DNA of 34,444 nucleotides from an uncultured Alphaproteobacteria bacterium (GCA_938023835.1 CALJDF010000049.1:1-34444); one strand, 5' to 3'; shown: positions 16,342 to 27,082, numbered from the stretch's first letter. Translations and numbers: made by a program. The notes: generated by a model from the sequence alone, not told the origin.

Positions 16342-17883
16342 ATGGCGACTCAAGACCCCCAACGAGATGATGTAACGCCGTCTAAAACGTCGCGAGGGCG
16401 GCTTCACTTACGTGAAGTCCGTTCGGACCACGTCGGCTATGACGGTATTGGCGTCGAGTTACGCGCCGCACGCACGCGTGCCGGTGTGGAACTCGCCGAC
16501 GTCGCCTTGAAGCTCCGAATCAGCCAGGCTTACTTGGAGGCGATCGAAGAAGGTCGCTTCGACGCGTTGCCAGGGCATGTGTATGTCTTTGGCTTCCTCA
16601 AAACATATGCGCGGTTCTTGGAACTCGACGAAGACATTGTCGTTGACCGTTTCCGAACCGAAACAACCGGTCCTCAACCGGAGGCCCGTCTCGCGTTTCC
16701 TTCTGCGATGGATCGCGGTCGGTTGCCAACGGGCCGGCTGCTCCTTGGTGGGTTGCTGGTTGCGGTCTTGGCCTATGCCGGTTGGTTCGTCTTCAACAGT
16801 GACGAGCGCAGCACGGCGGACCGGGTCGCTGCGATTCCAGAACGTCTTGCCACACCGGCGGCGACGGCGGACGCGGCCACGACTCAGCAGCCGGAAACAA
16901 CCCAGCAGCTGGAAACCGCGCAACAGCCCGCGCTCCTCACCCCTGTGTCGGAACAAGATAGCGAGACGCCCACTGCGGTGACCGAAGCCGCGCCGGTGAT
17001 CGCGGCCGTGGCTTCAACCGAACCCGAGGCGACGATCCAGACCGATACCCCCCGCGATGTTGTCACAGACGTGCCCGTCACGGCTGAGCAGCCGCAGCCT
17101 ATCGCGAGCGCCGCCGCGGCAGCCGAGGCCGAAAGTGAGGATGCGGCCATCACCGAAGCGCGCTCGGGAGCCACCGTCGACCCGCAACCGATCGCCACCG
17201 AAGAAACCTCTGTTTTGCCCGACACCGACGAGACGGTCGTCGCGTCGGTGCCGCCCTCTCCCGAACCGATCGCGGCTGAAATCGATCAGCCTGTTGTTAC
17301 ACCGCAAACAGCGCCGCCCGTGACGAGCGTCCCCGCCCCCGAGGCTAACTCGGTGGAAATCCGGCAACTCGCCGACGCGTCGACGGCGCCGATCGAAACC
17401 GAGGGTGCTTCACCTGCCGTCTCAGCCCAATCGGAAGAGACAGCGGCCGAAGCCTCGACAGCGTCCACAGAGGCACCAGTAGAAGTTGCCGCGCGGTCTC
17501 AGGAAAATGCCCCCCCGCCGTTGGCGACGTCGGAAGAGAACGCCAGCACGCCCGTCGCTGGCGAATATGTGCCCCGCGTGTTTGGTGCCGGAAACGAAAG
17601 CGCCCGCATCGTCCTCGTCGCCGATGCCGAAAGTTGGGTGCAGGTTCGGGCGACCTCTGGAGAGCTTTTGCTCACCCGCGTGTTGCGCGCTGGGGATCGC
17701 TATCTCGTACCCGATCGGCCGGGCTTGGTCATGATGACCGGCAATGTCGGCGCGTTTAAGGTCCTTGTTGACGGCAATGCGGTCCCGAAACTCGGGCCGA
17801 TGGGGGTTATCGGAAGGAATATTCCGCTTGATGCCGACCGTCTGCGCGACGGTCGAATCTCGGTTGATTTTGACGCGGAATAG
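16342..17883 (+). CDS. RodZ-like HTH/DUF4115 membrane protein
   Basis: A 513-residue bitopic protein of the RodZ kind, which in rod-shaped bacteria links MreB to the cell-wall elongation machinery. A cytoplasmic helix-turn-helix domain (about residues 35-110: ELRAARTRAGVELADVALKL, then YLEAIEEGRFDALPGHVYVF) precedes one membrane segment (LLLGGLLVAVLAYAGWFVF, about 133-151). A long low-complexity linker rich in Ala, Thr, Glu, Pro and Val (about 165-410) leads to a C-terminal DUF4115 domain (ARIVLVADAESWVQVRATSG to the end). The track starts at a TTG at 16300; ATG 16342 has GAGGG in front and is better. The linker is unusually long for the family. No mreB is in view, so the cell-shape role is by family only. 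Confidence 0.87.
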   Translation: MATQDPQRDDVTPSKTSRGRLHLREVRSDHVGYDGIGVELRAARTRAGVELADVALKLRISQAYLEAIEEGRFDALPGHVYVFGFLKTYARFLELDEDIVVDRFRTETTGPQPEARLAFPSAMDRGRLPTGRLLLGGLLVAVLAYAGWFVFNSDERSTADRVAAIPERLATPAATADAATTQQPETTQQLETAQQPALLTPVSEQDSETPTAVTEAAPVIAAVASTEPEATIQTDTPRDVVTDVPVTAEQPQPIASAAAAAEAESEDAAITEARSGATVDPQPIATEETSVLPDTDETVVASVPPSPEPIAAEIDQPVVTPQTAPPVTSVPAPEANSVEIRQLADASTAPIETEGASPAVSAQSEETAAEASTASTEAPVEVAARSQENAPPPLATSEENASTPVAGEYVPRVFGAGNESARIVLVADAESWVQVRATSGELLLTRVLRAGDRYLVPDRPGLVMMTGNVGAFKVLVDGNAVPKLGPMGVIGRNIPLDADRLRDGRISVDFDAE

Positions 17884-17965
17884 CACCCGCGCACCACTTG
17901 ATTAGAGCGGGTATCGAGAGGCATAGTCGCCCCCATTCGCCCGTAAACAAGTAGTCTTGACTGCC

Positions 17966-19090
17966 ATGAGCGTCAGACCCTACCGCGACATCAATCGTCG
18001 CGAATCACGCCAAGTAATGGTTGGTAACGTTCCTGTCGGGGGCGGTGCGCCTATTTCTGTCCAATCGATGACCAATACGCTCACTCACGATGTTGCGGCA
18101 ACCGTGGCGCAAATTGGCCAACTCGAAGACGCCGGGGCCGATATTGTGCGGGTCTCTTGCCCGGACGAAGAATCGACGAAGGCACTCTCATCGATCGTCG
18201 CGCAAACCAACGTTCCGATCGTCGCTGACATTCACTTCCACTATCGGCGGGGCATCGAAGCCGCCGTCGCTGGCGCGGCATGCTTACGGATTAACCCAGG
18301 AAATATTGGGTCGCAGGCGCGGGTCAAAGAAGTCGTAAGCGCGGCACGGGACCACGGTTGTTCGATGCGAATCGGCGTCAACGCAGGTTCACTAGAGCAA
18401 GAGCTTCTGGAAAAGTACGGCGAGCCTTGCTCCGAAGCGATGGTTGAGAGCGCCCTACGCCATGCGCGAATGCTCGAAGACGAGGACTTCCATGACTTCA
18501 AGATCAGCGTCAAGGCGTCCGATGTGTTCCTGGCGGTGGCGGCCTACCAGCAATTGTCTGAGGAGTGCGACTACCCACTACACCTCGGGATCACCGAGGC
18601 TGGTGGCCTGACCTCCGGGACGGTCAAGTCGTCGATCGGCCTAGGGATGCTCTTGTGGTCGGGCATCGGCGACACGATTCGCGTTTCTCTTTCGGCCGAT
18701 CCGGTTGAAGAGGTACGGGTCGGGTTTGAGATACTCAAGTCACTCAATCTCCGGCATCGTGGCGTCAACATTATTTCTTGTCCGTCCTGCGCGCGGCAGG
18801 CCTTTCCCGTCATCAAGACCGTTGAGACGTTGGAAAAACGCTTGGCGCACATCACCACCCCCATGACGCTGTCGATAATCGGGTGCGTGGTGAACGGTCC
18901 AGGCGAGGCAAAAGAAACTGATATCGGGCTGACGGGCGGTGGGCGTGGCAACCATATGGTCTACGTCAGCGGAATTGCCGATCACAAAATTGATGACGAC
19001 AGGATTATTGATCACGTTGTCGAACTCGTTGAGGCGAAAGCCCGAGAAATAGACTCCGGTGGTCCGGTGACCGCCGACGCAGCACAGTAA
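17966..19090 (+). CDS. ispG: 4-hydroxy-3-methylbut-2-enyl diphosphate synthase IspG (GcpE)
   Basis: IspG converts methylerythritol cyclodiphosphate to HMBPP in the MEP isoprenoid pathway using a 4Fe-4S cluster. The 374-residue protein shows [45 protein letters not shown] and the cluster cysteines C272 and C275 ([10 protein letters not shown]) and C307 ([10 protein letters not shown]), with the following E314 as expected for the fourth ligand. The track uses TTG 17957; ATG 17966, three codons later, gives the usual start [12 protein letters not shown]. It is 82 bases after the rodZ-like gene and 14 bases before hisS, an order common in alphaproteobacteria. Confidence 0.97.
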   Translation: MSVRPYRDINRRESRQVMVGNVPVGGGAPISVQSMTNTLTHDVAATVAQIGQLEDAGADIVRVSCPDEESTKALSSIVAQTNVPIVADIHFHYRRGIEAAVAGAACLRINPGNIGSQARVKEVVSAARDHGCSMRIGVNAGSLEQELLEKYGEPCSEAMVESALRHARMLEDEDFHDFKISVKASDVFLAVAAYQQLSEECDYPLHLGITEAGGLTSGTVKSSIGLGMLLWSGIGDTIRVSLSADPVEEVRVGFEILKSLNLRHRGVNIISCPSCARQAFPVIKTVETLEKRLAHITTPMTLSIIGCVVNGPGEAKETDIGLTGGGRGNHMVYVSGIADHKIDDDRIIDHVVELVEAKAREIDSGGPVTADAAQ

Positions 19091-19104
19091 ATCGGACCGC
19101 ACAT

Positions 19105-20349
19105 ATGGCCCTGCAACCTGTCCGCGGAACGCGGGACATCCTGCCGGAAGAAGGAATTCGGATGGCGGAGGTCTGCGCGATTTCCAGTGAGACCGCGCTT
19201 TGGTACGGGTACGAAGAGATTGCAACGCCAATCTTCGAGTTTACCGGGGTGTTTGATCGCACCCTCGGCGAGGCGACCGATGTCGTCACTAAAGAAATGT
19301 ATACCTTTGAGGATCGCAACGGAGACAGCCTCACATTGCGGCCTGAGGGCACCGCGCCGGTCGCGCGCGCGGTTGTGTCAAACGGTCTGGCACAGAACGC
19401 GCCACTCAAGTTCTATTACCAAGGGCCGATGTTTCGCCACGAGCGTCCGCAAAAGGGGCGCTACCGGCAGCTCCACCAAGTCGGTGTAGAGCTGTTCGGT
19501 GTCCCGGGCCCGCTTGGCGATGTGGAGGTTATTGCGCTGGGCGCGCACATTCTGGAAAGGCTCGGCCTGACCGACAAGGTCCGCCTCGAACTGAACTCGT
19601 TGGGCGACCCGGAAAGCCGAGCGGCGTACCGCGATGCGTTGGTTGGCTACCTCAAGGATCATCTCGACGGCCTTTCCGCCGAAAGCAAGACTCGATTGGA
19701 CCGCAATCCGCTACGGATTCTGGATTCCAAAAACGAGGGCGACAAAACCATTGTCGCTGCGGGGCCGCGCTACACGGACTTTCTCAACCAACCATCGGCA
19801 GCCTTCTTTGAAGAAGTCAAATCTCGGCTCGATGACTTGGGCGTCGCCTACCAGGTCAATCCGACGCTTGTTCGGGGCTTCGACTATTACTGTCACACGG
19901 CGTTTGAGTTCATTACCGATGCGCTGGGCGCGCAGGGCACGGTGATGGCAGGCGGGCGATACGACGGATTGGTCCAAGCCCTCGGTGGTCCCTCCTTGCC
20001 CGGTGTTGGTTGGGCGGCCGGTGTCGAGCGCCTTTCCCTTCTGATGACCGAGCCGCCGGTCAAACCGAGACCCATTGCGGTGGTGCCTATTGGCGAACCC
20101 GCTGCTGCGGTGGCCCTTCGAATAACCCATGCGTTGCGCCATCAGGGCTTTGCCGTCGATCTCGGGTACAGTGGCAATCTTGGCCGACGAATGAAGCGCG
20201 CGAACAAGGTCAACGCCTGCGCGGCTGTGATGATTGGCGATGATGAGCTCGCCGCAGGAAATGCCACCATTCGCGATCTTGATTCAGGAGAGCAAATTGT
20301 CGCCGACCTGGACGATTTGGCCGCCAGCCTAGAGAAATACAAAACGTGA
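19105..20349 (+). CDS. hisS: Histidyl-tRNA synthetase HisS
   Basis: A class II aminoacyl-tRNA synthetase that charges tRNA-His. The 414 residues carry [11 protein letters not shown] at the N-terminus, motif 2 ([20 protein letters not shown]), the histidine-specific [15 protein letters not shown] and motif 3 ([13 protein letters not shown] through [11 protein letters not shown]). The C-terminal anticodon-binding domain contains [15 protein letters not shown] and [13 protein letters not shown]. Length is normal for bacterial HisS. The TGA stop overlaps the GTG start of prfA (GTGA), so the two should be translationally coupled. Confidence 0.97.
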   Translation: MALQPVRGTRDILPEEGIRMAEVCAISSETALWYGYEEIATPIFEFTGVFDRTLGEATDVVTKEMYTFEDRNGDSLTLRPEGTAPVARAVVSNGLAQNAPLKFYYQGPMFRHERPQKGRYRQLHQVGVELFGVPGPLGDVEVIALGAHILERLGLTDKVRLELNSLGDPESRAAYRDALVGYLKDHLDGLSAESKTRLDRNPLRILDSKNEGDKTIVAAGPRYTDFLNQPSAAFFEEVKSRLDDLGVAYQVNPTLVRGFDYYCHTAFEFITDALGAQGTVMAGGRYDGLVQALGGPSLPGVGWAAGVERLSLLMTEPPVKPRPIAVVPIGEPAAAVALRITHALRHQGFAVDLGYSGNLGRRMKRANKVNACAAVMIGDDELAAGNATIRDLDSGEQIVADLDDLAASLEKYKT

Positions 20350-21434
20350 TTTCTGACGATCAACTCGACCAACTCCTGGGCAGGTACGCCGAACTGGAGA
20401 AGGCCTTGTCAGCCGGCCATGGCCAAGAAAGCGATTTCGTGCAGCTCTCGAAGGAGTATGCCGACATGGGGCCGGTGATCGAGGTCGCTCAGCAACTTCG
20501 CTCGTTGCGGGGAGAGGTCGCCGGCCTTGAGGAGATCCTCGCCGATTCCGACGTCGATGCGGAGATGCGCATGATCGCGACCGAAGAACTCAAGGAACAC
20601 GCCGAGACCACTACGGCAATCGAGCAAAAGCTTCAGGTCCTCTTGTTGCCGAAGGACGAGGCCGACGCGCGAAACGCGATTCTCGAGGTGCGTGCTGGTA
20701 CGGGCGGCGACGAAGCCGCGATATTCGCCGCCGATCTGATGAGGATGTACCAGCGCTATGCCGAGGCACGCGGATGGCGCGTCGAGATTTTGTCGGTCTC
20801 CGAGAACGATGTCGGTGGCTACAAAGACGCCTCGGCGACCATTTCCGGTCGCGGTGTTTTCGAGCGTATCAAGTTCGAGTCTGGCGTACACCGCGTACAG
20901 CGCGTGCCGGTCACTGAATCGAGTGGTCGTATCCACACGTCAACCGCCACCGTCGCAGTCCTTCCCGAAGCGGAAGCGGTGGATGTCGAAATCGACGACA
21001 AGGACATTCGGGTCGATGTCTACCGCGCCTCCGGCCCCGGCGGTCAATCGGTCAACACGACCGATAGCGCGGTCCGCATTACGCACCTGCCAACCGGGAT
21101 CGTCGTAACCCAGCAGGACGAAAAGTCGCAGCACAAAAATCGCGCTAAGGCGATGAAGATCATGCGTGCACGTCTCTATGAAGCGGAACGCATGGCGCGC
21201 GACTCCGAGCGCGCCGAAGCCCGTCGAAGCCAAATCGGCAGCGGTGATCGGTCGGAAAGAATACGGACCTACAACTTTCCTCAGAACCGCGTGACCGACC
21301 ACCGCATAAACCTCACGCTCCACAAACTAGATCGGATCATTCTGGGTGAAGGCCTTGATGAAATGATTGATGCACTAGCATCCGAGGATCAGGCAGCGCG
21401 GCTTGCCGCGCTGGACAGCGGTGGTTCGGAATGA
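20346..21434 (+). CDS. prfA: Peptide chain release factor 1
   Basis: RF1 recognises UAA and UAG stop codons on the ribosome and triggers peptide release. The 362-residue protein carries the stop-recognition tripeptide P188-V189-T190 (within [14 protein letters not shown]) and the catalytic G232-G233-Q234 in [17 protein letters not shown]. The central glutamine is the methylation target of PrmC, encoded immediately downstream. It starts with GTG overlapping the hisS stop by 3 bases, and its own TGA overlaps the prmC start (ATGA). The P-x-T tripeptide, rather than SPF, separates it from RF2. Confidence 0.97.
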   Translation: MISDDQLDQLLGRYAELEKALSAGHGQESDFVQLSKEYADMGPVIEVAQQLRSLRGEVAGLEEILADSDVDAEMRMIATEELKEHAETTTAIEQKLQVLLLPKDEADARNAILEVRAGTGGDEAAIFAADLMRMYQRYAEARGWRVEILSVSENDVGGYKDASATISGRGVFERIKFESGVHRVQRVPVTESSGRIHTSTATVAVLPEAEAVDVEIDDKDIRVDVYRASGPGGQSVNTTDSAVRITHLPTGIVVTQQDEKSQHKNRAKAMKIMRARLYEAERMARDSERAEARRSQIGSGDRSERIRTYNFPQNRVTDHRINLTLHKLDRIILGEGLDEMIDALASEDQAARLAALDSGGSE

Positions 21435-22282
21435 CGTTCGCTTTTGAGGATTTGGTCAGAAAAGGGACCGGCGTGCTTGCGGCGAGCGGCATCGCAAACC
21501 CACGGCGCGATGCAAATCTACTCTTGCGGCTTGCCGCCGATCTTTCGCCCGAACAAGCGCTGACTGGGCCGCGGGCCATCGATCAGAATGCCGCACAGAC
21601 TTTCGAGAGGTACGTAACGCGTCGCGGGCGCGGAGAGCCGGTTTCCCGGATCCGGGGAAGGCGCGAGTTTTGGAGCCTGGATTTCGAGATCACGCCGGCA
21701 ACTTTGGACCCGCGCGCCGACAGCGAGGTCCTGGTGGCAGCGGTCATTCAGGTGCTGGCCGGTCGCGGTTTGACCGCACCTCGGATTCTTGACCTCGGCA
21801 CCGGGAGTGGCTGCCTGTTGATTTCTTTGCTTGCGGAGTTCCCGCAAGCCGTTGGGGTTGGCGTCGACGTGAGTCCGACCGCGGCGGCGATTGCGTTGCG
21901 GAATGCAGCAACAAACGGCGTCGACCGGCGGGCCGACTTTGTCGTCTCGAACTGGCATGCGGCGATCGGCGCACAGTTCGACGTCGTGATCTCAAACCCT
22001 CCATACATTCCGACCAGCGCCATCCAATCGCTGGATCCCGATGTTCGTGTCTTCGATCCGCATCTTGCGCTTGATGGTGGCCGCGACGGTCTGTCTTGCT
22101 ATCGGGCGATTGCGGGCACGCTTCCCAACTTATTGTCCGAAGGCGGTTTCACAGCGGTCGAGATTGGCATGGGCCAAGCCGATGCGGTGGCGGCGATCTT
22201 TGGTGGCGCCGGTTTGACCGAGACGAAGATCTGGCCAGATCTCGCTGGCATTCCGCGCTGCCTGACGGTGGAGAAGGGCTAA
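21431..22282 (+). CDS. prmC: Release factor glutamine methyltransferase PrmC (HemK)
   Basis: PrmC N5-methylates the glutamine of the GGQ motif of release factors with SAM and so increases termination efficiency. The 283-residue protein has an N-terminal helical substrate-binding domain (about residues 1-85), then the SAM fold with [20 protein letters not shown] and the N189-P-P-Y192 motif that binds the glutamine amide. PADR-like [10 protein letters not shown] lies between. Start overlaps the prfA stop by 4 bases. Pairing of the substrate gene with its modifying enzyme is classic. Confidence 0.96.
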   Translation: MTFAFEDLVRKGTGVLAASGIANPRRDANLLLRLAADLSPEQALTGPRAIDQNAAQTFERYVTRRGRGEPVSRIRGRREFWSLDFEITPATLDPRADSEVLVAAVIQVLAGRGLTAPRILDLGTGSGCLLISLLAEFPQAVGVGVDVSPTAAAIALRNAATNGVDRRADFVVSNWHAAIGAQFDVVISNPPYIPTSAIQSLDPDVRVFDPHLALDGGRDGLSCYRAIAGTLPNLLSEGGFTAVEIGMGQADAVAAIFGGAGLTETKIWPDLAGIPRCLTVEKG

Positions 22283-22316
22283 ACGCGAAGAAAAAAGGGT
22301 TGGATTAGCCCGTCTA

Positions 22317-22426
22317 GCGGACTAGGTTCGTCCTTGGATAACGCTTCATTCGGGACCTTTTGGTTAGGTCAAGGTTATCCCAGCGCAAACGAGCATCGAT
22401 GTGGGGCGGCGGACCGTCTAGTCCGC
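22317..22426 (+). ncRNA. Candidate structured leader upstream of the DUF4167 gene
   Basis: The 189-base gap between prmC and the DUF4167 start contains nested complementary pieces. GCGGACTAG (22317-22325) pairs perfectly with CTAGTCCGC (22418-22426). Inside it GGATAAC (22336-22342) pairs with GTTATCC (22374-22380), and inside that GACC can pair with GGTC. The right arm of the outer helix can instead pair locally, since GGCGGAC sits just before and GTCCGCC just after CGTCTA (22408-22427). Two mutually exclusive folds are thus possible, as in cis-regulatory leaders. No clear terminator or ligand motif is recognised. This is pairing by eye; no energies or covariation were computed. Confidence 0.35.
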
Positions 22427-22471
22427 CCACGGCTGGGTAGCGCAAGCGGAAACAACAACGAGAATGTACCT

Positions 22472-22960
22472 ATGAGACAAGGATCCGGTTCGAGGCGTTC
22501 GCGCGGACGTTCTAACGGTAAACGCTCGTTCGGCCAGGGGCCCAATCGCAGCTACGAGAGCAATGGCCCAGGCGTCAAACTGCGCGGCACTGCCGCGCAG
22601 GTGTTCGAAAAATACCTCGCCCTGGCGCGAGACGCGTCGTCGAGCGGCGATCGAATCGCGTCCGAAAGCTTCTACCAGCACGCCGAGCACTATTATCGTC
22701 TCCACAGCGCCTTTAACGCCGAGCGCAAGCTCAAGACCGAAAGTGAGCGGGCCGACGAAGAAGATCGGCAGGACGAGGAAAACGCGACGGACGGCGGACG
22801 GGATGCGCCCGAGAAGACCGAGAAAAAGGCCGACAAGGTCGAGGCAACAGACACCGAGGACGCACCGCCTGAGGCTGAAGAGGCGCCAGAGCCGGCACCC
22901 AAGCCCCGTCGGCGGCGTCGGGCAGCGCCAAAGGATACCGAGGCAGAAACTTCGGCCTAG
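22472..22960 (+). CDS. DUF4167 domain protein
   Basis: A 162-residue protein of a family found mainly in alphaproteobacteria. The N-terminus is strongly basic and Gly/Arg/Ser-rich (MRQGSGSRRSRGRSNGKRSF), like an RNA-binding tail. The conserved core is VKLRGTAAQVFEKYLALARD through ASESFYQHAEHYYRLHSA (about residues 30-90). The C-terminal half is a charged Glu/Asp/Lys/Arg-rich tail ending in PKPRRRRRAAPKD. The track start at TTG 22334 is wrong: ATG 22472 begins the recognisable domain. Function is unknown; association with RNA is suggested only by charge. It sits between prmC and clpB, a conserved order. Confidence 0.88.
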   Translation: MRQGSGSRRSRGRSNGKRSFGQGPNRSYESNGPGVKLRGTAAQVFEKYLALARDASSSGDRIASESFYQHAEHYYRLHSAFNAERKLKTESERADEEDRQDEENATDGGRDAPEKTEKKADKVEATDTEDAPPEAEEAPEPAPKPRRRRRAAPKDTEAETSA

Positions 22961-22973
22961 GGCCGCACTGCCC

Positions 22974-23001
22974 CTTGTGTTGCTCAGTTGCAACACTATC
23001 T
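22974..23001 (+). promoter_or_regulatory. Candidate heat-shock-type promoter upstream of clpB, overlapping a palindrome
   Basis: CTTGTG (22974-22979) and CTATCT (22996-23001) are 16 bases apart and resemble alphaproteobacterial RpoH promoters (TTG at -35, CTATNT at -10), which would fit ClpB. Between and across them is GTGTTGC/GCAACAC, a perfect 7-bp inverted repeat at 22977-22996, so a regulator could bind over the promoter, or it could be a weak transcription stop for the DUF4167 gene. The repeat does not match CIRCE. Promoter assigned by eye. Confidence 0.4.
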
Positions 23002-23064
23002 ACTAGACGGTTTGTCGTTCTTGGGTCTGAGCCCGGGAATTATTGCATTGTCGAGTAGGGTGCC

Positions 23065-25656
23065 ATGGATTTCGAGAAATATACCGATCGCTCTAAAGGG
23101 TTCGTGCAGGCCGCACAGACGCTCGCACTGAGCCGCAATCACCAGCGGTTCACACCGGAGCACTTGTTGTCGATCCTGATCGAGGACAAGGAAGGCCTGG
23201 CGGCCAACTTGATCGCCGCCTCAGGCGGTCGGCCCGAGGAGGTGCGATCCGGCACCGACGCGGCCTTAGCCAAACTACCCAGCGTTGAGGGCAGCGGTGC
23301 GGGGCAGGTGTACCTTGCCCCCGAAACCGCCCGTCTTTTTGAGTCTGCGGAACAGATCGCCCAGAAGGCCGGGGATCAATTCGTCACCGCAGAGCGCCTG
23401 CTTTTGGCCCTCACGATGGCCAAGGAGACGCCGTCAGCCATCATTCTTCGGCGTGCCGGCGTTACCTCGCAGGCGCTGAACACGGCGATCAACGACGTTC
23501 GCAAGGGACGCACGGCGGACACCGCCGGAGCGGAGGGGCAATATGATGCCCTAAAGCGCTACGCCCGCGACCTCACCGCCGTTGCGGCCGAAGGCAAGCT
23601 CGATCCGGTAATCGGACGCGACGAAGAGATTCGGCGCACGATCCAAGTCCTTTCCCGCAGGACGAAGAACAACCCCGTTCTTATCGGCGAGCCCGGCGTT
23701 GGCAAAACGGCCATCGTCGAGGGGTTGGCGCTACGCATCGTCAACGGCGATGTCCCGGAGTCGCTCAAGAACCGGCGCCTGATGGCGCTCGATCTTGGGG
23801 CGATGGTTGCCGGCGCCAAGTACCGCGGCGAATTTGAGGAACGCCTCAAGGCCGTGTTGAATGAGGTCGCGGACGCGGCTGGCGAGATCATTATATTCAT
23901 CGACGAGATGCATACCTTGGTCGGGGCGGGTGCGGCTGAAGGCGCCATGGATGCTTCCAACCTACTGAAACCCGCGCTCGCGCGCGGCGATCTCCACTGT
24001 GTGGGTGCCACCACCCTCGACGAATATCGCAAACACGTCGAAAAGGACGCAGCACTGGCGCGTCGTTTCCAGTCGGTCTTTGTCAGCGAACCGACGGTCG
24101 AGGATACGGTCTCCATCCTGCGCGGGCTGAAGGAGAAATATGAACTGCACCACGGCGTGCGGATCACCGACAGCGCGATTGTTGCGGCCGCGACCATGTC
24201 CAACCGGTACATCAGCGACCGGTTCTTGCCCGACAAAGCGATTGATTTGGTTGATGAGGCCGCGAGCCGCCTCCGGATGGAGGTCGACTCGAAACCCGAA
24301 GAACTGGATGAACTCGACCGTCGGGTGATTCAGCTCAAGATCGAACGAGAGGCGTTGAAGAAAGAAACGGATCAAGCCTCCAAAGACCGCCTCGAAAACC
24401 TGGAAAAGGAACTTGGCGATCTCGAAGAAAAAGCCAACGAATTCACCGCGCGCTGGGAATCCGAAAAAGATCATCTGGCGGTCGGCCAAAAACTCAAAGA
24501 AGAACTCGAAGCGGCCCGCAACGCCCTAGAGATCGCGCAACGCGAAGGCGATCTGGCGCGCGCCGGCGAACTGACATATGGCGTGATCCCCGATCTCGAA
24601 CAGCACATCAGCGAAACCGAAGGCGATCACAGTGGTGCCATGCTCGACGAAGAGGTTCGCGAGGAACATGTTGCCGCGGTGGTGTCGCGTTGGACCGGCA
24701 TCCCGGTCGACAAGATGCTGACCGGCGAGCGTGAAAAACTCCTCGACATGGAAAAGGTGTTGGCGTCACGCGTCGTTGGGCAAGATCGTGCCATTGACGT
24801 CGTTTCGAACGCCGTCCGTCGTGCTCGTGCTGGTCTCCAGGATCCCAATCGCCCGATCGGTTCGTTTCTCTTTCTCGGCCCGACCGGCGTTGGCAAAACC
24901 GAACTGACCAAAACACTCGCCGCGTTCCTATTTAACGATGAGACGGCGATGGTCCGTCTCGACATGTCCGAGTACATGGAGAAGCATTCCGTGGCTCGGT
25001 TGATCGGCGCGCCGCCCGGCTACGTTGGCTACGAAGAAGGGGGGGCGCTTACCGAAGCCGTGCGCCGTCGGCCCTATCAGGTCGTCTTGTTCGACGAAAT
25101 CGAGAAGGCCCATGGCGATGTCTTCAACGTGTTGTTGCAAGTCCTGGACGATGGCCGGCTCACGGACGGCCAAGGCCGTACTGTCGACTTCTCGAATACG
25201 CTGATCATCCTCACGTCCAACCTTGGATCCGAGTTCCTTGCCGCGCTGCCCGAGGGTGCCGATACCGCCGATGCAGAGGACGACGTTATGGAGGTCGTCC
25301 GCTCGGCCTTCCGACCGGAGTTTCTCAATCGCCTTGACGATGTCGTTCTGTTCAGGCGCCTGGACCGCGACCACATGGACGCCATTGTGGATATCCAAAT
25401 CCGGCGGTTGGCGGGGCTTTTGGCCGACCGCAAGATTAGCGTCGACTTGGATGACAGCGCCTGCACATGGCTGGCGGACGCAGGTTATAACCCGGTCTAT
25501 GGAGCGCGACCCCTGCGTCGCGTTATTCAGCGCGACCTCCAGAACGAGTTGGCGAACCTTATCTTGAAGGGTGATGTCAATGAGGGCGACGTTGTCGCTG
25601 TATCAGCGGGACCGGAAGGTCTCGAGTTGCGCCCGCGACGAAACGTAGACGCCTAG
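23065..25656 (+). CDS. clpB: ATP-dependent disaggregase chaperone ClpB
   Basis: ClpB is the hexameric AAA+ disaggregase that, with DnaK, pulls proteins out of aggregates. The 863 residues show the Clp N-domain (about 1-150, [20 protein letters not shown]), AAA-1 with Walker A G208-EPGVGKT and Walker [16 protein letters not shown], the regulatory coiled-coil M-domain (about 400-525, rich in Glu, Lys and Leu), and AAA-2 with Walker A G605-PTGVGKT and [11 protein letters not shown]. There is no ClpP-binding tripeptide pattern that would suggest ClpA. Length and spacing match E. coli ClpB closely. Its TAG stop shares the tetranucleotide CTAG with the stop of the convergent M23 gene. Confidence 0.98.
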   Translation: MDFEKYTDRSKGFVQAAQTLALSRNHQRFTPEHLLSILIEDKEGLAANLIAASGGRPEEVRSGTDAALAKLPSVEGSGAGQVYLAPETARLFESAEQIAQKAGDQFVTAERLLLALTMAKETPSAIILRRAGVTSQALNTAINDVRKGRTADTAGAEGQYDALKRYARDLTAVAAEGKLDPVIGRDEEIRRTIQVLSRRTKNNPVLIGEPGVGKTAIVEGLALRIVNGDVPESLKNRRLMALDLGAMVAGAKYRGEFEERLKAVLNEVADAAGEIIIFIDEMHTLVGAGAAEGAMDASNLLKPALARGDLHCVGATTLDEYRKHVEKDAALARRFQSVFVSEPTVEDTVSILRGLKEKYELHHGVRITDSAIVAAATMSNRYISDRFLPDKAIDLVDEAASRLRMEVDSKPEELDELDRRVIQLKIEREALKKETDQASKDRLENLEKELGDLEEKANEFTARWESEKDHLAVGQKLKEELEAARNALEIAQREGDLARAGELTYGVIPDLEQHISETEGDHSGAMLDEEVREEHVAAVVSRWTGIPVDKMLTGEREKLLDMEKVLASRVVGQDRAIDVVSNAVRRARAGLQDPNRPIGSFLFLGPTGVGKTELTKTLAAFLFNDETAMVRLDMSEYMEKHSVARLIGAPPGYVGYEEGGALTEAVRRRPYQVVLFDEIEKAHGDVFNVLLQVLDDGRLTDGQGRTVDFSNTLIILTSNLGSEFLAALPEGADTADAEDDVMEVVRSAFRPEFLNRLDDVVLFRRLDRDHMDAIVDIQIRRLAGLLADRKISVDLDDSACTWLADAGYNPVYGARPLRRVIQRDLQNELANLILKGDVNEGDVVAVSAGPEGLELRPRRNVDA

Positions 25657-27026
25657 TTACGCGCCGCCGTTTGAAGCGGCTTGTCCAGCGCCGAGAAAGT
25701 CGCTTCCAACGCCGCGCGGTTGGCCTGAAAACTCTCCAGTTCGCTGCCTTTGAGCTTGCGGCCGGTTGGCAACTTGAGGCTTAGCGGGTTGATCTGAGCG
25801 TTGTTGCGAAAGATTTCGTAGTGCAAATGCGGGCCGGTCGACCGACCGGTCGTGCCGACATAGGCAACGATCTGGCCTTGTTTCACGCGGCTGCCGACCT
25901 TGACGCCCCGTGCAAACGACTTCAGGTGTGCGTAGCCGGACTTGTATGTGCTGTTGTGGCGGATGCGCAGGTAACGGCCGTACGATCCGTTGGTCTTAGC
26001 GTACTCAACCACGCCGTCACCCGCCGCCATAATCGGCGTACCACGGGGTGCCGCGAAGTCGACGCCACGGTGCATTCGGGTGTACCCCAATATGGGATGC
26101 TTGCGCTTGCCATAGCGCGAGGAAAGCCGAGCTCCGTCGACGGGCGTGCGAAGCAATGCCTTGCGAACGCTCTCGCCCTTTTCGTTGAAATATTCGACCG
26201 AGCCGTCGGCGAGTTCGTGCCGAATCAGGCGGAGTTCGGTGCCGCTCAACGTGAGTGACGCCATCAGAATCTCGCCGGTTTTTACAAGATTGCCTTCTTC
26301 GTCGACCTTGGTTTCGAACATCACTTCGAAGCGGTCGTTGCGTTGAATGTCACGCTGGAAGTCGACGTCCCAACTATAAGCACGGATCAACTCCATGATC
26401 AGGCGGTCAGGGACATCTTCACCGGCCATCGCTTGGAACAGGCTATCGCGGATCAAACCGCTCGCGCCGACGAGAGCGACGGTCAGTGGTTTCTCGACGG
26501 CCTCCGACAAGAACGCGTTGTGGTCCAGGCGGTGGGCCGCAACGCTCTTAACGGCATCCAACGGGATGACTACCGAGAGCAGGCTCGGCGTCGCGTTCTT
26601 ATCTAACGCAATCTCGACGCGTTGCCCGGCAAGGAGTGCCCGAGGTTCGAAGACATCCTCGAGCGCGACAATCGCCTGGTGCGCCTCGGCACGCGGAACA
26701 CCGGCGCGAAGCAGGGTCTCCATCAGATTGGAGCCGCGCTGAACCGTCGTTGATTGGATCGTCGCTTCGGTCTGACTGCTGTGGTGGCGCGAAATCTCCG
26801 AAAGACGCTGCACCGTGTCGACGGGCAGGGCATCGAGACGCAAGTCGTCCGACGTATTGTAGCTTTGTTGGTTGCGCGCAGAAAGAATGCCCGGTTCAAT
26901 AATCGGCAACGCGATGGCGCCGAAAACGGCGCCGACCAAAACCCCCCAGACGAACATCCGGCGACTCCTGTCGTCGGTTCGCGCGGTCCGCGCCGTGCGG
27001 GAGAATTTGGCAAATCGCTTGTACAT
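25653..27026 (-). CDS. M23 (LytM) family metallopeptidase, membrane-anchored
   Basis: A 457-residue cell-wall endopeptidase-like protein. A basic N-terminus precedes one membrane segment ([20 protein letters not shown], about residues 24-43), placing the rest in the periplasm. The middle (about 90-280) is the OapA/LysM-like and domain-3 region seen in MepM/YebA-type proteins. The C-terminal M23 domain has [20 protein letters not shown], the metal ligands in MHRGVDFAA, and [15 protein letters not shown] with the HxH motif, so it appears catalytically complete. It probably cleaves peptide crosslinks during cell growth or division; some M23 proteins only activate amidases. A promoter-like pair is upstream. 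Confidence 0.93.
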   Translation of the reverse strand: MYKRFAKFSRTARTARTDDRSRRMFVWGVLVGAVFGAIALPIIEPGILSARNQQSYNTSDDLRLDALPVDTVQRLSEISRHHSSQTEATIQSTTVQRGSNLMETLLRAGVPRAEAHQAIVALEDVFEPRALLAGQRVEIALDKNATPSLLSVVIPLDAVKSVAAHRLDHNAFLSEAVEKPLTVALVGASGLIRDSLFQAMAGEDVPDRLIMELIRAYSWDVDFQRDIQRNDRFEVMFETKVDEEGNLVKTGEILMASLTLSGTELRLIRHELADGSVEYFNEKGESVRKALLRTPVDGARLSSRYGKRKHPILGYTRMHRGVDFAAPRGTPIMAAGDGVVEYAKTNGSYGRYLRIRHNSTYKSGYAHLKSFARGVKVGSRVKQGQIVAYVGTTGRSTGPHLHYEIFRNNAQINPLSLKLPTGRKLKGSELESFQANRAALEATFSALDKPLQTAARN

Positions 27027-27053
27027 GCTGACCCAGATTTCTTCGCGATCGAC

Positions 27054-27082
27054 ACGATGCGAATCACGGCCGTCCGTGTCAA
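27054..27082 (-). promoter_or_regulatory. Candidate sigma-70 promoter for the M23 gene
   Basis: On the minus strand, a perfect TTGACA -35 box (plus-strand 27077-27082) is followed after exactly 17 bases by CATCGT as a weak -10 (27054-27059). The start of transcription would fall about 20 bases before the M23 ATG. The strong -35 and exact spacing support it; the poor -10 lowers confidence. Confidence 0.45.

Noticed and set aside
16185-16370. Small ORF in the 243-base ptsP-rodZ gap
   Set aside because: It overlaps the rodZ-like start, has no ribosome site and no family resemblance. I see no gene in this gap.
17900-17935. TTGATT with CATAGT as an ispG promoter
   Set aside because: The spacing is 18 and the -10 match is weak; ispG is also likely served by read-through from the rodZ-like gene.
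22977-22996. CIRCE element upstream of clpB
   Set aside because: The inverted repeat GTGTTGC/GCAACAC does not match the TTAGCACTC-N9-GAGTGCTAA consensus.
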